Positions 48,625-57,983 of a stretch of DNA of 64,000 nucleotides are shown piece after piece. The stretch is taken from NCBI GenBank assembly GCA_014138725.1, contig JACJID010000002.1, positions 944,001 to 1,008,000 of the forward strand, written 5' to 3'. The position numbers and the translations under genes are program-made. The notes below the pieces were generated by a model, which had not been told where the DNA came from, ran no database searches, and saw only the letters and a list, made by a program, of their open reading frames with translations. The stretch comes from Kutzneria viridogrisea (lineage in GTDB: Bacteria > Actinomycetota > Actinomycetes > Mycobacteriales > Pseudonocardiaceae). Positions within the stretch are counted from its first letter, which is position 1, and every line of letters begins with the position of its first letter.

Positions 48625-48666
48625 CATACGCTACCGTATGGTCAGGTTCCGTACGGCAGCGTATGG
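48625..48666. promoter_or_regulatory. two TetR operators upstream of the TetR gene
   Basis: CATACGCTACCGTATG (48625-48640) has perfect 6-bp arms and contains the -10 element; CCGTACGGCAGCGTATGG (48649-48666) has the same arm type. Aligned as 16-mers they match at 12 positions, and the centres are 25 bp apart. This is a typical arrangement for cooperative autorepression by a TetR dimer pair. Confidence 0.7.
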
Positions 48667-48699
48667 TCTGCCGCTCAGAGGGGAGAGTACGGAGACCTC

Positions 48700-48743
48700 G
48701 GCGGCGACCCCGGTGTGCTGTGGGGGTGACCGGGGCCGCCGCC
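48700..48743 (-). terminator. ileS terminator hairpin
   Basis: GGCGGCGACCCCGGT (48700-48714) pairs with ACCGGGGCCGCCGCC (48729-48743) with a single mismatch around a 14-nt loop. It lies 12 bp after the ileS stop on the minus strand, ahead of the TetR gene. Confidence 0.7.
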
Positions 48744-48755
48744 GCTGTATCTCCC

Positions 48756-51700
48756 TCAGCTGACTCGCGTCACCGCCACGGTGACCTGCTCGCCGTCACC
48801 GACCGCGCCGCTGAAGCCCTCGACCGCTCCGTAGCCCACCGACTCGGCCAGCGTCTCCGCGGCGAGGAACTCCTGGTGCGCCCGCACCGAGGACAGCACC
48901 TCCTCGGCCGCCGACACGGTCAGCGCGATCCGGTCGGACACGTCCAGCCCCGCCTCGCGCCGGGCCTGCTGCACCACCCGCACCACGTCGCGGGCCACGC
49001 CCTCGGCGGCCAGCTCGGCGGTCACCTTCGTGTCCAGCACCACCAGACCGGCCCCACCGGGCAGGGCCGCGGTGGCCGCCGGGTCGGTGGCCACCAGCTT
49101 CTGCTCGTACTCACCCGCCAGCAGGGCGATGCCCGCCGCGCTGACCACGCCGTTCTCGTCGGCGGTCCACTCCCCCGCCTTCACGGCCTTGATCACCTTC
49201 TGCACGTCCTTGCCGAGCCTGGGTCCGCAGGCCCGCGCGTTCACGGTCAGCTCGAAGTGGCCGTGCGCGGCGAGGTCGGTGGTCAGCTCGACCTCCTTGA
49301 CGTTCACCTCGTCCCGGATCAGGTCCGCGAACGGCGCCAGAGCCGCGGCCTCGGCGGTGGCCACGGTCAACCTGGCCAGCGGCAGCCGCACGCGCAGCTT
49401 GTTCGCCTTGCGCAGCGACAGCGCCGCCGAGCAGACCCGCCGCACCTCGTCCATGGCGGTGACCAGCGCGCTGTCAGCGGGCAGGTCGGCGGCGGCCGGG
49501 TAGTCGGCCAGGTGCACCGAGCGCTCACCGGTCAGCCCGCGCCACACCACCTCGGTGGTCAGCGGCAACAGCGGGGCGGCGACCCGGCTGACCACCTCCA
49601 GCACGGTGTGCAGGGTGTCCACGGCGTCCTGCTCGCCCGCCCAGAACCGGTCCCTGGAACGGCGCACGTACCAGTTGGTCAGCACCTCCAGGAAGTCGCG
49701 CACCGCGAAGCACGCCCCGGACAGGTCGTAGGTGTCCAGCGCGCCGGACACCTCGGCGACCAGGTCGTGCGTCTTGGCCAGCACGTAGCGGTCGAGCACG
49801 TGCTGGCTGTCGGTGCGCCAGGTTCCCTGGGTACCGGCCGCGTTGGCGTACAGGGCCAGGAAGTACCAGGAGTTCCACAGCGGCAGCAGGGCCTGACGCA
49901 CCGACTCGCGGATGCCGCGCTCGGTGACGATCAGGTTGCCCCCGCGCAGGATCGGGCTGGACATCAGGAACCACCGCATGGCGTCGGAGCCGTCGCGGTC
50001 GAACACCTCGTTGACGTCCGGGTAGTTGTTCAGCGTCTTGGACATCTTCTGCCCGTCGTCGCCGAGCACGATGCCGTGCGCGATGCAGTTCTTGAACGCG
50101 GGCCGGTCGAACAGCGCCGTGGCCAGCACGTGCATGTTGTAGAACCAGCCGCGGGTCTGCGCGCTGTACTCGACGATGAAGTCGCCGGGGTAGTGGTGCT
50201 CGAACCAGTCGGAGTTCTCAAACGGGTAGTGCACCTGGGCGAAGGGCATCGAGCCGGACTCGAACCAGCAGTCCAGCACCTCGGGCACCCGGCGCATGGT
50301 CGACTTGCCGGTCGGGTCGTCCGGGTTCGGCCTGGTCAGCTCGTCGATGACCGGGCGGTGCAGGTCGGTCGGGCGCACGCCGAAGTCCCGCTCCAGCTCG
50401 TCCAGCGAGCCGTAGACGTCCACCCGGGGGTAGGCCGGGTCGTCGGAGGTCCACACCGGGATCGGGGAGCCCCAGAACCGGTTGCGCGAGATGTTCCAGT
50501 CGCGGGCGTTCTCCAGCCACTTGCCCATCTGGCCGTCCCGCACGTGGTCGGGCACCCAGTTGATCTCCTGGTTGAGCTCCACCATGCGGTCGCGGAACTT
50601 GGTGACGGCCACGAACCAGGAGGACACCGCGCGCTGGATCAGCGGGCTGTCGCAGCGCCAGCAGTGCGGGTACGGGTGGTCGTAGGTCTCGTGGCGCAGC
50701 AGCGCGCCCGCGGCCCGCAGGTCACGGATGATCGTCTTGTTCGCCTCGAACACGTGCACGCCCTCGTAGGGCGCGACCTCGGCGGTGAACCGCCCGCGCG
50801 AGTCCACCGGCACGACGACCGCGATGTCGGCGGCGTCGGTGACGGCCTTGTCCTCCTCACCGAAGGCGGGCGCGATGTGCACGAGCCCGGTGCCGTCCTC
50901 GGTGGTGACGTAGTCGGCGGCCAGCACCTGGTGGGCGTTGGGGCGGCCCGCGAAGAAGTCGAACGGCGGGGTGTAGCGGCGGCCGAGCAGGTCGGCGCCC
51001 TTGCAGCGCGCGACAACGCGGTCCGCGGCGTCCTCGCCCAGCTCACGGGCGTAGGCGGCCAGCCGGGCCTCGGCCAGCAGGTAGCGCTCGCCCTCGTGCT
51101 CGACGGTGACGTAGTCCACCTCGGGGTGCACGGCCACGGCCAGGTTGGACGGCAGGGTCCACGGGGTGGTGGTCCAGATCAGGGCCCGCTCACCGGTCTC
51201 CAACTGGAAGCCCACGGTCACCGCCGGGTCCTGGCGGTCCCGGTAGGTGTCGTCCATCTTCGTCTCGGAGTTGGACAGCGGGGTCTCGCAGCGCCAGCAG
51301 TACCAGAGCACCCGGAAGCCCTCGTAGACCAGACCCTTGTCCCACAGGGTCTTGAAGGCCCACATGACCGATTCCATGTAGTCCAGGTCGAGGGTCTTGT
51401 AGTCGTTGTCGAAGTCCACCCAGCGGGCCTGCCGGGTCACGTACTCGCGCCACTCGCTGGTGTAGCGCAGCACCGAGGTGCGGCAGACCTCGTTGAACTT
51501 CTCCACGCCGAGCTGCTCGATCTCGGCCTTGGAGGAGATGCCCAGCTCCTTCTCGGCGCGCACCTCGGCGGGCAGGCCGTGGCAGTCCCAGCCGAACCGG
51601 CGCTCCACCCGCTTGCCGCGCATCGTCTGGTAGCGCGGCACCACGTCCTTGGCGTACCCGGTCAGCAGGTGACCGTAGTGCGGCAGGCCGTTGGCGAAGG

Positions 51701-51878
51701 GCGGGCCGTCGTAGAAGACGAACTCGTTGGCCCCGTTCTCGCCCGCGTCCCGGTTGGTGACGCTGGCCTCGAAGGTGCCGTCGGCCGACCAGTAGTCCAG
51801 GGCCTCGCGCTCCAGCGCCGGGAAGGAGGGCTGGGCGGGCACGTCTTCGCTGCTGAAATGAGCCTTGGGGTAGGCCAT
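48756..51878 (-). CDS. ileS: isoleucyl-tRNA synthetase
   Basis: IleRS charges tRNA-Ile. The 1040-residue protein has the class I signature HYGH (residues 67-70, the HIGH motif), GWDCHGLP, an editing domain with [15 protein letters not shown]-type sequence ([12 protein letters not shown]), and KMSKT near residue 610. The large size and HYGH form are like the eukaryotic-type IleRS of mycobacteria, a type associated with low mupirocin sensitivity (known for the family, not shown here). The ATG at 51878 has GAGGAG upstream within a T-box leader. Confidence 0.97.
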   Translation of the reverse strand: MAYPKAHFSSEDVPAQPSFPALEREALDYWSADGTFEASVTNRDAGENGANEFVFYDGPPFANGLPHYGHLLTGYAKDVVPRYQTMRGKRVERRFGWDCHGLPAEVRAEKELGISSKAEIEQLGVEKFNEVCRTSVLRYTSEWREYVTRQARWVDFDNDYKTLDLDYMESVMWAFKTLWDKGLVYEGFRVLWYCWRCETPLSNSETKMDDTYRDRQDPAVTVGFQLETGERALIWTTTPWTLPSNLAVAVHPEVDYVTVEHEGERYLLAEARLAAYARELGEDAADRVVARCKGADLLGRRYTPPFDFFAGRPNAHQVLAADYVTTEDGTGLVHIAPAFGEEDKAVTDAADIAVVVPVDSRGRFTAEVAPYEGVHVFEANKTIIRDLRAAGALLRHETYDHPYPHCWRCDSPLIQRAVSSWFVAVTKFRDRMVELNQEINWVPDHVRDGQMGKWLENARDWNISRNRFWGSPIPVWTSDDPAYPRVDVYGSLDELERDFGVRPTDLHRPVIDELTRPNPDDPTGKSTMRRVPEVLDCWFESGSMPFAQVHYPFENSDWFEHHYPGDFIVEYSAQTRGWFYNMHVLATALFDRPAFKNCIAHGIVLGDDGQKMSKTLNNYPDVNEVFDRDGSDAMRWFLMSSPILRGGNLIVTERGIRESVRQALLPLWNSWYFLALYANAAGTQGTWRTDSQHVLDRYVLAKTHDLVAEVSGALDTYDLSGACFAVRDFLEVLTNWYVRRSRDRFWAGEQDAVDTLHTVLEVVSRVAAPLLPLTTEVVWRGLTGERSVHLADYPAAADLPADSALVTAMDEVRRVCSAALSLRKANKLRVRLPLARLTVATAEAAALAPFADLIRDEVNVKEVELTTDLAAHGHFELTVNARACGPRLGKDVQKVIKAVKAGEWTADENGVVSAAGIALLAGEYEQKLVATDPAATAALPGGAGLVVLDTKVTAELAAEGVARDVVRVVQQARREAGLDVSDRIALTVSAAEEVLSSVRAHQEFLAAETLAESVGYGAVEGFSGAVGDGEQVTVAVTRVS

Positions 51879-51879
51879 G

Positions 51880-52097
51880 GGTACTGCTCCTCGCGGCGCC
51901 GTCTCGTCTGTCCAGACGGGGACGACGAACCCGTTGCCGGGCACACCGCGGTACCACCCCGCTTGCCCCCCAGGAGAGGGAGGCCGCTCGTTCTCGGCTG
52001 TGACGGGCCGACCCGTCCGGTTCTACTGAGGCCTGCTCGGCCCGTTCTTCCGGAGGCTCCCCGGTGATGGCCGGATCAACACCTGTGCACCGACCAG
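51880..52097 (-). ncRNA. T-box riboswitch (translational type) for ileS
   Basis: The minus-strand leader contains the T-box core TGGTACCGCGG (51946-51956), which pairs with the tRNA acceptor end. A short Stem I, GGTG...CACC (52063-52083), carries an ATC isoleucine specifier (52074-52076), as in the ultrashort-Stem-I T-boxes of actinobacterial ileS genes. A CGTCTG/CAGACG hairpin (GA loop) precedes the GAGGAG site (51887-51892), suiting sequestration of the ribosome binding site when tRNA-Ile is charged. Confidence 0.88.
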
Positions 52098-52116
52098 CGT
52101 AGCCGGTGACGGCAAG

Positions 52117-52704
52117 TCAGTTGCCGCGGGTCCGGGCCGCCAGGGTGGCGTCCGGCGTGCACACCGCGCAGGGCGTGAACCCGAGCTGGCGGGCCTCGTT
52201 GATCGGCAGCACGAGGGTCGGGCGCTCGGCGAGCCACCCGCAGGAGGCGAGGTGGTAGCGCGGCCGCTCGTCGACCACGCGCACCTCGTCGGTGAGGTCG
52301 GAGACCACCAACGCGTCGGCTGCGTCGGTGTCCTCCTCCTCGGGCTCCGCCTGCGTATCACTCGCGGTGACCTCTTGGGTACCCCCGGTGGGAGCCTCAT
52401 CAAGATCACCTGTAGCCTGCTGTCCACCCGGTCCGCCCGTCGAGCCGCCCTGGGGGTCCGCATCCGCGCCACCGCCCTCCCGCACCGCCTCAGCGGTCGA
52501 GGACGCGCGTGTGCCCGACGCGGTCACGAGCTGGGCTCGCCTGCGCTGCCGGTCCACGAGCAGCACGGCGGCCGCCGCGACGCTGAGCAGCACCGAACCC
52601 CAGGCCCACAGGGTCTGGGTCGTGGTCAGCGCGACCACGAGCAGCCCGAAGGCAGCCACGACCAGCAGCAGGACGACGTAGAGCAGCCCAGAACTCCTCA
52701 GCAC
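52117..52704 (-). CDS. membrane protein with C-terminal Cys motif
   Basis: The 195-residue protein has two N-terminal transmembrane helices (LLYVVLLLVVAAFGLLVVAL and LWAWGSVLLSVAAAAVLLV), a low-complexity acidic linker, and a C-terminal motif YHLASCGWLAERP with TPCAVCTPD, like the small zinc-binding Ada-type His/Cys knot. The GTG at 52704 follows TAGGGT (52711-52716) by 6 bp, so it is probably leaderless. It matches the position of the Rv2144c membrane protein beside wag31. Confidence 0.75.
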   Translation of the reverse strand: MLRSSGLLYVVLLLVVAAFGLLVVALTTTQTLWAWGSVLLSVAAAAVLLVDRQRRRAQLVTASGTRASSTAEAVREGGGADADPQGGSTGGPGGQQATGDLDEAPTGGTQEVTASDTQAEPEEEDTDAADALVVSDLTDEVRVVDERPRYHLASCGWLAERPTLVLPINEARQLGFTPCAVCTPDATLAARTRGN

Positions 52705-52752
52705 AGGCCGACCCTACGTCACCCGGCTAACGGCCGGGCCGGACGCGCCGGA

Positions 52753-53559
52753 TCAGGCGGTCTCGGCGCGCGGTCCGAAGGAGTAGCCACCGCTCTGCTG
52801 ACCGACCCTGCCGTCCGAGGGCGCTGCCGAGGTCCGGTCGTTCAGCTCGGCCAGCTGCGACTCCAGCAGGCTCTTCAACCGGGTCCGGTACTCGCGCTCC
52901 ATCGTGCGGAGCATGTCGATCTTCTTCTCCAGCGCGTTCTTCTCCTGGGTGATGTTGCCCATCACCTCGGCGTGCTTGCGCTGCGCGTCGCGGTCCAGCG
53001 CCGCGGCCTTCTCCCTGGCGTTGCGCTCCAGGGTCTCCGACCGGGTCCTGGCGTCGTTGAGCATGGTCTCCGCACGGGTACGCGCCTCGTTGACCATGGT
53101 GTCGGCCTTGGCACGTGCCTCGGAGAGCAGCTGCTCGGACTTGGTCCGGGCCTCCGCGAGCATGCCGTCCGCCTCGGCCTTGGCCTCGCCGGTCAGCCGG
53201 TCGGCCATCTCCTGGGCGAGGCCCAGGACCTTGGCCGCCTGCACGTGGTGGTCACCACCCGGCGTGGTCTGCTCCATGACGGAGGGCGGCGGCACCGAGG
53301 CGAGGCGACGGGGCTCCTCGCGCACCGGGCCAGAGCCCACCTTGCTCCTGGCGTCGTCCAGGTCGGCACGCGTGGCCTCCAACTGGGAGTCCAGCTGCTC
53401 GACCTGCGCGCGCAGATCGTTGTTCTCCTCGATCAGGCGGGCAAGCTCGCCCTCAACCAGGTCGAGGAACGCGTCCACCTCGTCCTCGTTGTAGCCCCGC
53501 TTCCCGATAGGAGGCTTGCTGAACGCGACGTTGTGCACGTCAGCGGGGGTCAACGGCAT
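52753..53559 (-). CDS. divIVA: polar growth protein DivIVA/Wag31
   Basis: DivIVA marks the cell pole and directs wall growth in actinobacteria. The 268-residue protein has the conserved N-terminal membrane-binding part ([20 protein letters not shown] and [17 protein letters not shown]), a variable linker, and long coiled coils ([18 protein letters not shown] and [19 protein letters not shown]). The ATG at 53559 fits the family start. It is downstream of yggT and sepF in the same operon. Confidence 0.96.
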   Translation of the reverse strand: MPLTPADVHNVAFSKPPIGKRGYNEDEVDAFLDLVEGELARLIEENNDLRAQVEQLDSQLEATRADLDDARSKVGSGPVREEPRRLASVPPPSVMEQTTPGGDHHVQAAKVLGLAQEMADRLTGEAKAEADGMLAEARTKSEQLLSEARAKADTMVNEARTRAETMLNDARTRSETLERNAREKAAALDRDAQRKHAEVMGNITQEKNALEKKIDMLRTMEREYRTRLKSLLESQLAELNDRTSAAPSDGRVGQQSGGYSFGPRAETA

Positions 53560-53604
53560 CAGATCACCTCACGCACTCACGGCTGTCTGGAGTCAGGTTC
53601 CCCG

Positions 53605-53889
53605 TCACCCGACATCCGCCAGACGCATCAGTATGAACACGACCAGCAGCAGCACCATAATCGATAGGTCCAGCCCTACGCCCCCGATTCGTACCATCGG
53701 TATCACGCGACGGGCCAAGCGGACCGGGGGGTCTGTCACTGTGTAGATGGTCTCCAGCGTGACCGCAACCCCGCCGGCCGGCCGCCAGTCCCTGGCGAAC
53801 GCCCGGACGTACTCGACGACCAGGCGCGCAGAGAGCAGCAGCCAGAAGAAGAACAGCACGTAGTAGACCACGACCAGGACCGGTTGCAC
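53605..53889 (-). CDS. yggT: YggT-family membrane protein
   Basis: The 94-residue protein has two transmembrane helices (VVYYVLFFFWLLLSARLVVE and LDLSIMVLLLVVFILMRL) and the conserved TDPPVRLARRVIPMVRIGGVGLD, as in YggT proteins encoded between sepF and divIVA. The GTG at 53889 is chosen because it opens the first helix. Role in division is known only from context. Confidence 0.9.
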   Translation of the reverse strand: MQPVLVVVYYVLFFFWLLLSARLVVEYVRAFARDWRPAGGVAVTLETIYTVTDPPVRLARRVIPMVRIGGVGLDLSIMVLLLVVFILMRLADVG

Positions 53890-53908
53890 CCCACCACTGT
53901 GCCACCTG

Positions 53909-54547
53909 TCAGGACTGGGTGAAGAACCCACCCTCGGCCAGCCGCCTGCGGTCCTCGGCGGTCACGTCGATATTGGGGGGTGAGAGAAGGAACACCTTGT
54001 TGGTGACCTTGTCCATCGAGCCGCGCAGCGCGAAGGCGAGCCCGGCCGCGAAGTCCACGAGCCGCTTGGCGTCCGCGTTGTCCATCTCGGTCAGGTTGAT
54101 GATCACCGGCGTGCCGTCGCGGTAGTGCTCACCGATCGTGCGCGCCTCGGTGTAGCTTCGCGGGTGCAGCGTAATGATCTTGGCGAGCGGGTGGGAGCTG
54201 GTCTCCTGGGCGGGCCGGATCCGGGCGACCGGCTCGGGCTTGGGCTCCACGGCCAGCGCCCCGTGCGTTGGCGCCTCGGTCGCCCAGCTGCGACGGCTGC
54301 GCGGGCGCTCCTCGGGCACCTCGTAGCCGTCCTCGTCGTAGTCCCGGTACGAGGACCGGGAGGACAGCGAGGTGGGTGCCGAGCCGCGGCGACGGGTCGA
54401 GGACGGGTAGCGGTCGTAGTCCTCGGAGGTGCCGGCGTACTCGTCGCGGTAGTCCGCGGCGTACCGGCCGCGGTCCTCCTCGTAGCCGTCCATGTCCTCG
54501 GCGGGGACCATCCCGAAGTAGGCCTTCAGCTTCTGCAGTGCGCTCAT
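53909..54547 (-). CDS. sepF: cell division protein SepF
   Basis: SepF anchors FtsZ to the membrane. The 212-residue protein has an N-terminal amphipathic segment (MSALQKLKAYFGMVP), an acidic and serine-rich linker, and a C-terminal SepF core (PVIINLTEMDNADAKRLVDF, then AGLAFALRGSMDKVTNKVF). Its ATG at 54547 overlaps the stop of a 26-codon mini-ORF as ATGA. Operon with yggT and divIVA downstream. Confidence 0.95.
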   Translation of the reverse strand: MSALQKLKAYFGMVPAEDMDGYEEDRGRYAADYRDEYAGTSEDYDRYPSSTRRRGSAPTSLSSRSSYRDYDEDGYEVPEERPRSRRSWATEAPTHGALAVEPKPEPVARIRPAQETSSHPLAKIITLHPRSYTEARTIGEHYRDGTPVIINLTEMDNADAKRLVDFAAGLAFALRGSMDKVTNKVFLLSPPNIDVTAEDRRRLAEGGFFTQS

Positions 54548-54624
54548 CGCCGCACCTCACTGACGCTCGGTGCGGCGCTGCGCGCAGGCACCGGGCTTGA
54601 TGATCCGCTCGCAAGCTCGCTCAT
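54544..54624 (-). CDS. 26-codon MSELA mini-ORF coupled to sepF
   Basis: The ATG at 54624 has its own GGAGGAAGGG site and opens exactly 26 codons beginning MSELASGSSS; its TGA overlaps the sepF ATG as ATGA. Unlike the other two members it does not touch the upstream gene (yggS ends 81 bp away), so it could be the place where ribosomes load for sepF. The DNA ends GAGCGTCAGTGAGGTGCGG, again carrying the downstream ribosome binding site. Confidence 0.55.
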   Translation of the reverse strand: MSELASGSSSPVPARSAAPSVSEVRR

Positions 54625-54704
54625 CCGCCTGCCCTTCCTCCGAGACTCCCCGACCGGTGAAGGGCGCGATGTTCCTCTCTCACCAGTCACACCAGCCCCA
54701 CGCC

Positions 54705-55433
54705 TCACGGCGAGGCTAGCCCCCTGTACCCCAACAGCGCAGTTCCGACACGCACGCAGGTCGAGCCGTGCGCGATCGCGGCCTCGAGGTCCCCGCTCAT
54801 CCCGGCGGAGACCTCGATTGCCTCCGGATGGTCCTTGCGCAGGCGATCCACGGCCGTCGCGAGGAGTTCGAAGGCTGCCGGGGGAAGCATGGCGCGTGGA
54901 GCCACCGTCATCACCCCCCGCAAGATCAGTTCACCCGATTGGACTACTGCGTCGGCGAGCTCGGGCAGATCCGACAACACAGCGCCACCACGCTCCGGAT
55001 CCCCGTCCAGACTGGCCTGCAGCAGCACGCTGAGCGGCTCGGTGCGCTCCCCCCTGGTGCGGGCGGCCGCCACGGCCTTCGCGAGCGCCACGGCGAGCCT
55101 GGGCGAGTCCACGGACTGCACCTCGTCCGCCCATCCCACGATCGAGCGAGCCTTGTTCCGCTGCACGTGGCCCACCATGTGCCAGCGCACCGCCGCACCC
55201 GGCCGGGCCGCGGCCAGCTCGACGGCCTTCGGCGCGGCCTCCTGGTCCCGGTTCTCGGCGAACTCGGTCAGCCCCAGGTCGACCAGGTGGGCGACATCGG
55301 CGGCGGGCCAGGTCTTGGTCACCGCGAGCAGCCGGACCTCGCCCGGGTCCCGCCCGGCGTAGGCGCAGGCGGACTGGATGCGCGCCTGGATCTCGGCCAG
55401 CCCGGCGGCAAGCTCCGCACGGCGATCGGTCAT
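54705..55433 (-). CDS. yggS: YggS-family PLP homeostasis protein
   Basis: The 242-residue protein has the PLP lysine in LLAVTKTWPAADV and the YggS/PROSC features FAENRDQEAAPK, WHMVGHVQRNKA and a C-terminal SAGMSGDLEAAIAHGSTCVRVGTALLG. Members bind PLP without catalysis and keep vitamin B6 and amino-acid pools in balance. The ATG at 55433 overlaps the pgeF stop as ATGA. Conserved neighbour of ftsZ and sepF. Confidence 0.95.
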   Translation of the reverse strand: MTDRRAELAAGLAEIQARIQSACAYAGRDPGEVRLLAVTKTWPAADVAHLVDLGLTEFAENRDQEAAPKAVELAAARPGAAVRWHMVGHVQRNKARSIVGWADEVQSVDSPRLAVALAKAVAAARTRGERTEPLSVLLQASLDGDPERGGAVLSDLPELADAVVQSGELILRGVMTVAPRAMLPPAAFELLATAVDRLRKDHPEAIEVSAGMSGDLEAAIAHGSTCVRVGTALLGYRGLASP

Positions 55434-56134
55434 GGCTCGATCCAGGTGACCGCGGCCAGCCGACCGGTGCGCCCCTCACGGCGGTGGCTGAACAGGGTGC
55501 GGTCCTCCACGGTGCACCGCGGGTCCACGCCCACCTTCGCGACTCCGGCGGCGGCGAGCTGGTTCCACAGGCCCGCGCGCAGGTCCAGCGAGGGCTTGCC
55601 GCCCCGGGTCTTCGCGGCGCTGCCCGGCAGGTGCGCTTCCACGTCCTCGCGCATCGCGGCGGGCACCTCGTAGCAGTCCCCGCAGACCGAGGGCCCGAGC
55701 AGCACCTCGACCCGGTCCACGGCGGCACCGGCCTGCTCCATGGCGGCCAGCGCCGCGGGCACCACGCCGACCCGGGCGCCGACCCGGCCCGCGTGCACCG
55801 CGGCCACGACCCCGGCCTGCGGGTCGGCCAGCAGCACCGGCACGCAGTCGGCCACCAGCGCGACCAGGGCCAGCCCCGGCTCGGCGGTGACCAGCGCGTC
55901 GGTGGCCTCCACCGGCCCGGCGACCGGTCCGCTCACGACGGTGGCGGTGCGGCCGTGCACCTGCTCCATCCAGACCAGGCGGTCCTCGGGCAGGCCGACG
56001 CCCTCGGCGAGCCGCAGCCGGTTCGCGGCCACCGCCCCGGGGTCGTCGCCCACGTGGTCGCCCAGGTTGAACGACTCGTAGGGCGGTTGGGACCGGCCAC
56101 CGGCACGGGTGGTCACGACTCGACGAACGCGCAC
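55430..56134 (-). CDS. pgeF: PgeF/YfiH laccase-domain protein (peptidoglycan editing)
   Basis: The 234-residue protein has the laccase-like (multicopper-type fold) zinc site residues: DGVRVRRVVTT at the start, MEQVHGR, VADCVPVLLADP, VHAGRVGARVGVV and GPSVCGDCYEV. Family members act as purine nucleoside phosphorylases or remove wrong amino acids from UDP-MurNAc peptides. The GTG at 56134 is the family start. It sits between ftsZ and yggS, as in other actinobacteria. Confidence 0.93.
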   Translation of the reverse strand: MRVRRVVTTRAGGRSQPPYESFNLGDHVGDDPGAVAANRLRLAEGVGLPEDRLVWMEQVHGRTATVVSGPVAGPVEATDALVTAEPGLALVALVADCVPVLLADPQAGVVAAVHAGRVGARVGVVPAALAAMEQAGAAVDRVEVLLGPSVCGDCYEVPAAMREDVEAHLPGSAAKTRGGKPSLDLRAGLWNQLAAAGVAKVGVDPRCTVEDRTLFSHRREGRTGRLAAVTWIEP

Positions 56135-56213
56135 CCCGTCATTGTTCCAGCTCCCGGACAGCACTGTGGGCGGCACCCGCACGGGTACCGCCCACAGTCC
56201 AGGAGTAGTGCGC

Positions 56214-57569
56214 TCAGCGCCGCATGAAGGGCGGCACGTCCACGTCGTCGTCGGGGTCCTCGCTCAGCGGCACGGCCCTGCTGGGCAGCGAGCCCGCCGC
56301 GGCCGAACCGCCATAGGAGCTGCCCGGCTGGGTGCCGGGCTGCGGCAGCGAGCCGCCCGGCCTGCTCACCGGGGGCAGGCCACCGGTGCTCGGCGCGGTG
56401 GGAGCGGCCGGGTAACCGCTCGCCGGGTTGGCGGTGTAGCCGTTCGGGTTCGGGTTCACCGGCTGCGCGGGCACCTCGGACTGGGTCTGCTGCACCTGCT
56501 GGACGGGCTGCGGCTGCGGGCTGGGCGGCGCGCTGACCTGGCCAGCCTGGGCCGGTGCGACCGTGCCGGTGCCGCGCGCGGGCGAGGTCAGCGCGGTGGG
56601 CTCCAGCTTCTTGTGCGTGGGACCGCCGCTGTCGAAGCCCGCCGCGATCACGGTGACCCGCACCTCGTCGCCGAGCGAGTCGTCGATGACCGTACCGAAG
56701 ATGATGTTGGCGTCCGGGTGGGCCGCCTCCTGCACCAGCGAGGCCGACTCGTTGATCTCGAACAGCCCCAGGTCGGAGCCGCCCGCGATGGCCAGCAGCA
56801 CGCCGTGCGCACCGTCCATGGACGCCTCCAGCAGCGGCGAGTTGATCGCCTTCTGGGCGGCCTGCACCGCGCGGCCCTCGCCGCGGGCGGAGCCGATGCC
56901 CATCAGTGCGCTGCCCGCGCCGGACATGACGCTCTTCACGTCGGCGAAGTCCAGGTTGATCAGACCCGGGGTGGTGATCAGGTCGGTGATGCCCTGCACA
57001 CCGGAAAGCAGCACCTCGTCGGCCGAGCGGAACGCGTCCATCAGGCTCACCCCGATGTCGCCGAGCTGTAGCAGCCGGTCGTTGGGGATCACGATGAGCG
57101 TGTCGCACTCGTTGCGCAGTGCGGTGATGCCGTCCTCGGCCTGCTTCGCGCGGCGCTTGCCCTCGAAGCTGAACGGGCGGGTCACCACACCGATGGTCAG
57201 CGCGCCCAGCTTGCGCGCGATGGAGGCCACCACGGGTGCGCCGCCGGTACCGGTACCGCCGCCCTCACCCGCGGTGACGAAGACCATGTCGGCCCCCTTG
57301 AGGACCTCCTCGATCTCCTCCCGGTGGTCCTCGGCGGCCTTGTGGCCGACCTCGGGGTTGGCGCCTGCGCCCAGTCCCCTTGTCAGCTCCCGGCCGATGT
57401 CCAGCTTGACGTCGGCGTCCGACATCAGCAGCGCCTGTGCGTCGGTGTTCACCGCGATGAACTCGACGCCCTTGAGCCCGACCTCGATCATGCGGTTGAC
57501 GGCGTTGACACCGCCGCCGCCGATGCCGACGACCTTGATCACCGCGAGGTAGTTGTGCGGGGGCGTCAT
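56214..57569 (-). CDS. ftsZ: cell division protein FtsZ
   Basis: FtsZ forms the division ring. The 451-residue protein begins at an ATG with [20 protein letters not shown], has the tubulin signature GGGTGTG near residue 107, [25 protein letters not shown] and a long C-terminal linker rich in Pro, Gln and Gly, ending VDVPPFMRR, the SepF-binding peptide. The gene is followed by pgeF after 79 bp. Confidence 0.97.
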   Translation of the reverse strand: MTPPHNYLAVIKVVGIGGGGVNAVNRMIEVGLKGVEFIAVNTDAQALLMSDADVKLDIGRELTRGLGAGANPEVGHKAAEDHREEIEEVLKGADMVFVTAGEGGGTGTGGAPVVASIARKLGALTIGVVTRPFSFEGKRRAKQAEDGITALRNECDTLIVIPNDRLLQLGDIGVSLMDAFRSADEVLLSGVQGITDLITTPGLINLDFADVKSVMSGAGSALMGIGSARGEGRAVQAAQKAINSPLLEASMDGAHGVLLAIAGGSDLGLFEINESASLVQEAAHPDANIIFGTVIDDSLGDEVRVTVIAAGFDSGGPTHKKLEPTALTSPARGTGTVAPAQAGQVSAPPSPQPQPVQQVQQTQSEVPAQPVNPNPNGYTANPASGYPAAPTAPSTGGLPPVSRPGGSLPQPGTQPGSSYGGSAAAGSLPSRAVPLSEDPDDDVDVPPFMRR

Positions 57570-57983
57570 CGGATCCGCCTTCCTGGTCGTGGCCCGTGCT
57601 CTTTCGTCCCTGCGGTGGTCACCTTCCCGTTCTGACCGCCCCCGGCCAGACTTCGGTCAAACCCTCAACCTCAACCAGAGGCTTTGAGTTATGTCAACCC
57701 CGACATTGGGGTGGACGGTAGGCACCGCAGCCGCGTCGGTCCAGTAGCCACGCCGTAGGCACCCGGCAGGACTTGCTCACTCCACACCTGCCGTGGCACC
57801 CGGGGCGGACCCGAGGACCGCGCACTGCAGAGCGTAGTCGCCCAAGATCTGCATCGGCCGGGCGATGCCGGAACTCACCCGACTTGACTCGAAGTCCAGG
57901 ACGTGCGGGCAAGGCCGGGGCCACCCCGACGCGCCGCGTAACGTGCACGGCTCGGGAGGTGACCGACGAGGGGGCGGCACGGA
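57570..57983. promoter_or_regulatory. ftsZ upstream region, no gene
   Basis: This 414-bp gap between ftsZ and the threonine synthase-like pseudogene has no convincing frame. On the minus strand a TTGACA (57692-57697) and nearby TTGAGG direct repeats could be ftsZ promoter elements. No operator or repeat array is evident. Confidence 0.4.

Noticed and set aside
48309-52067. A 1252-codon open frame antisense to ileS
   Set aside because: Same cause: it mirrors ileS codons and has no family features.
52117-52704. Ada-type DNA repair protein from the Cys motif
   Set aside because: Only the small His/Cys motif is shared; the rest is two membrane helices and a linker.
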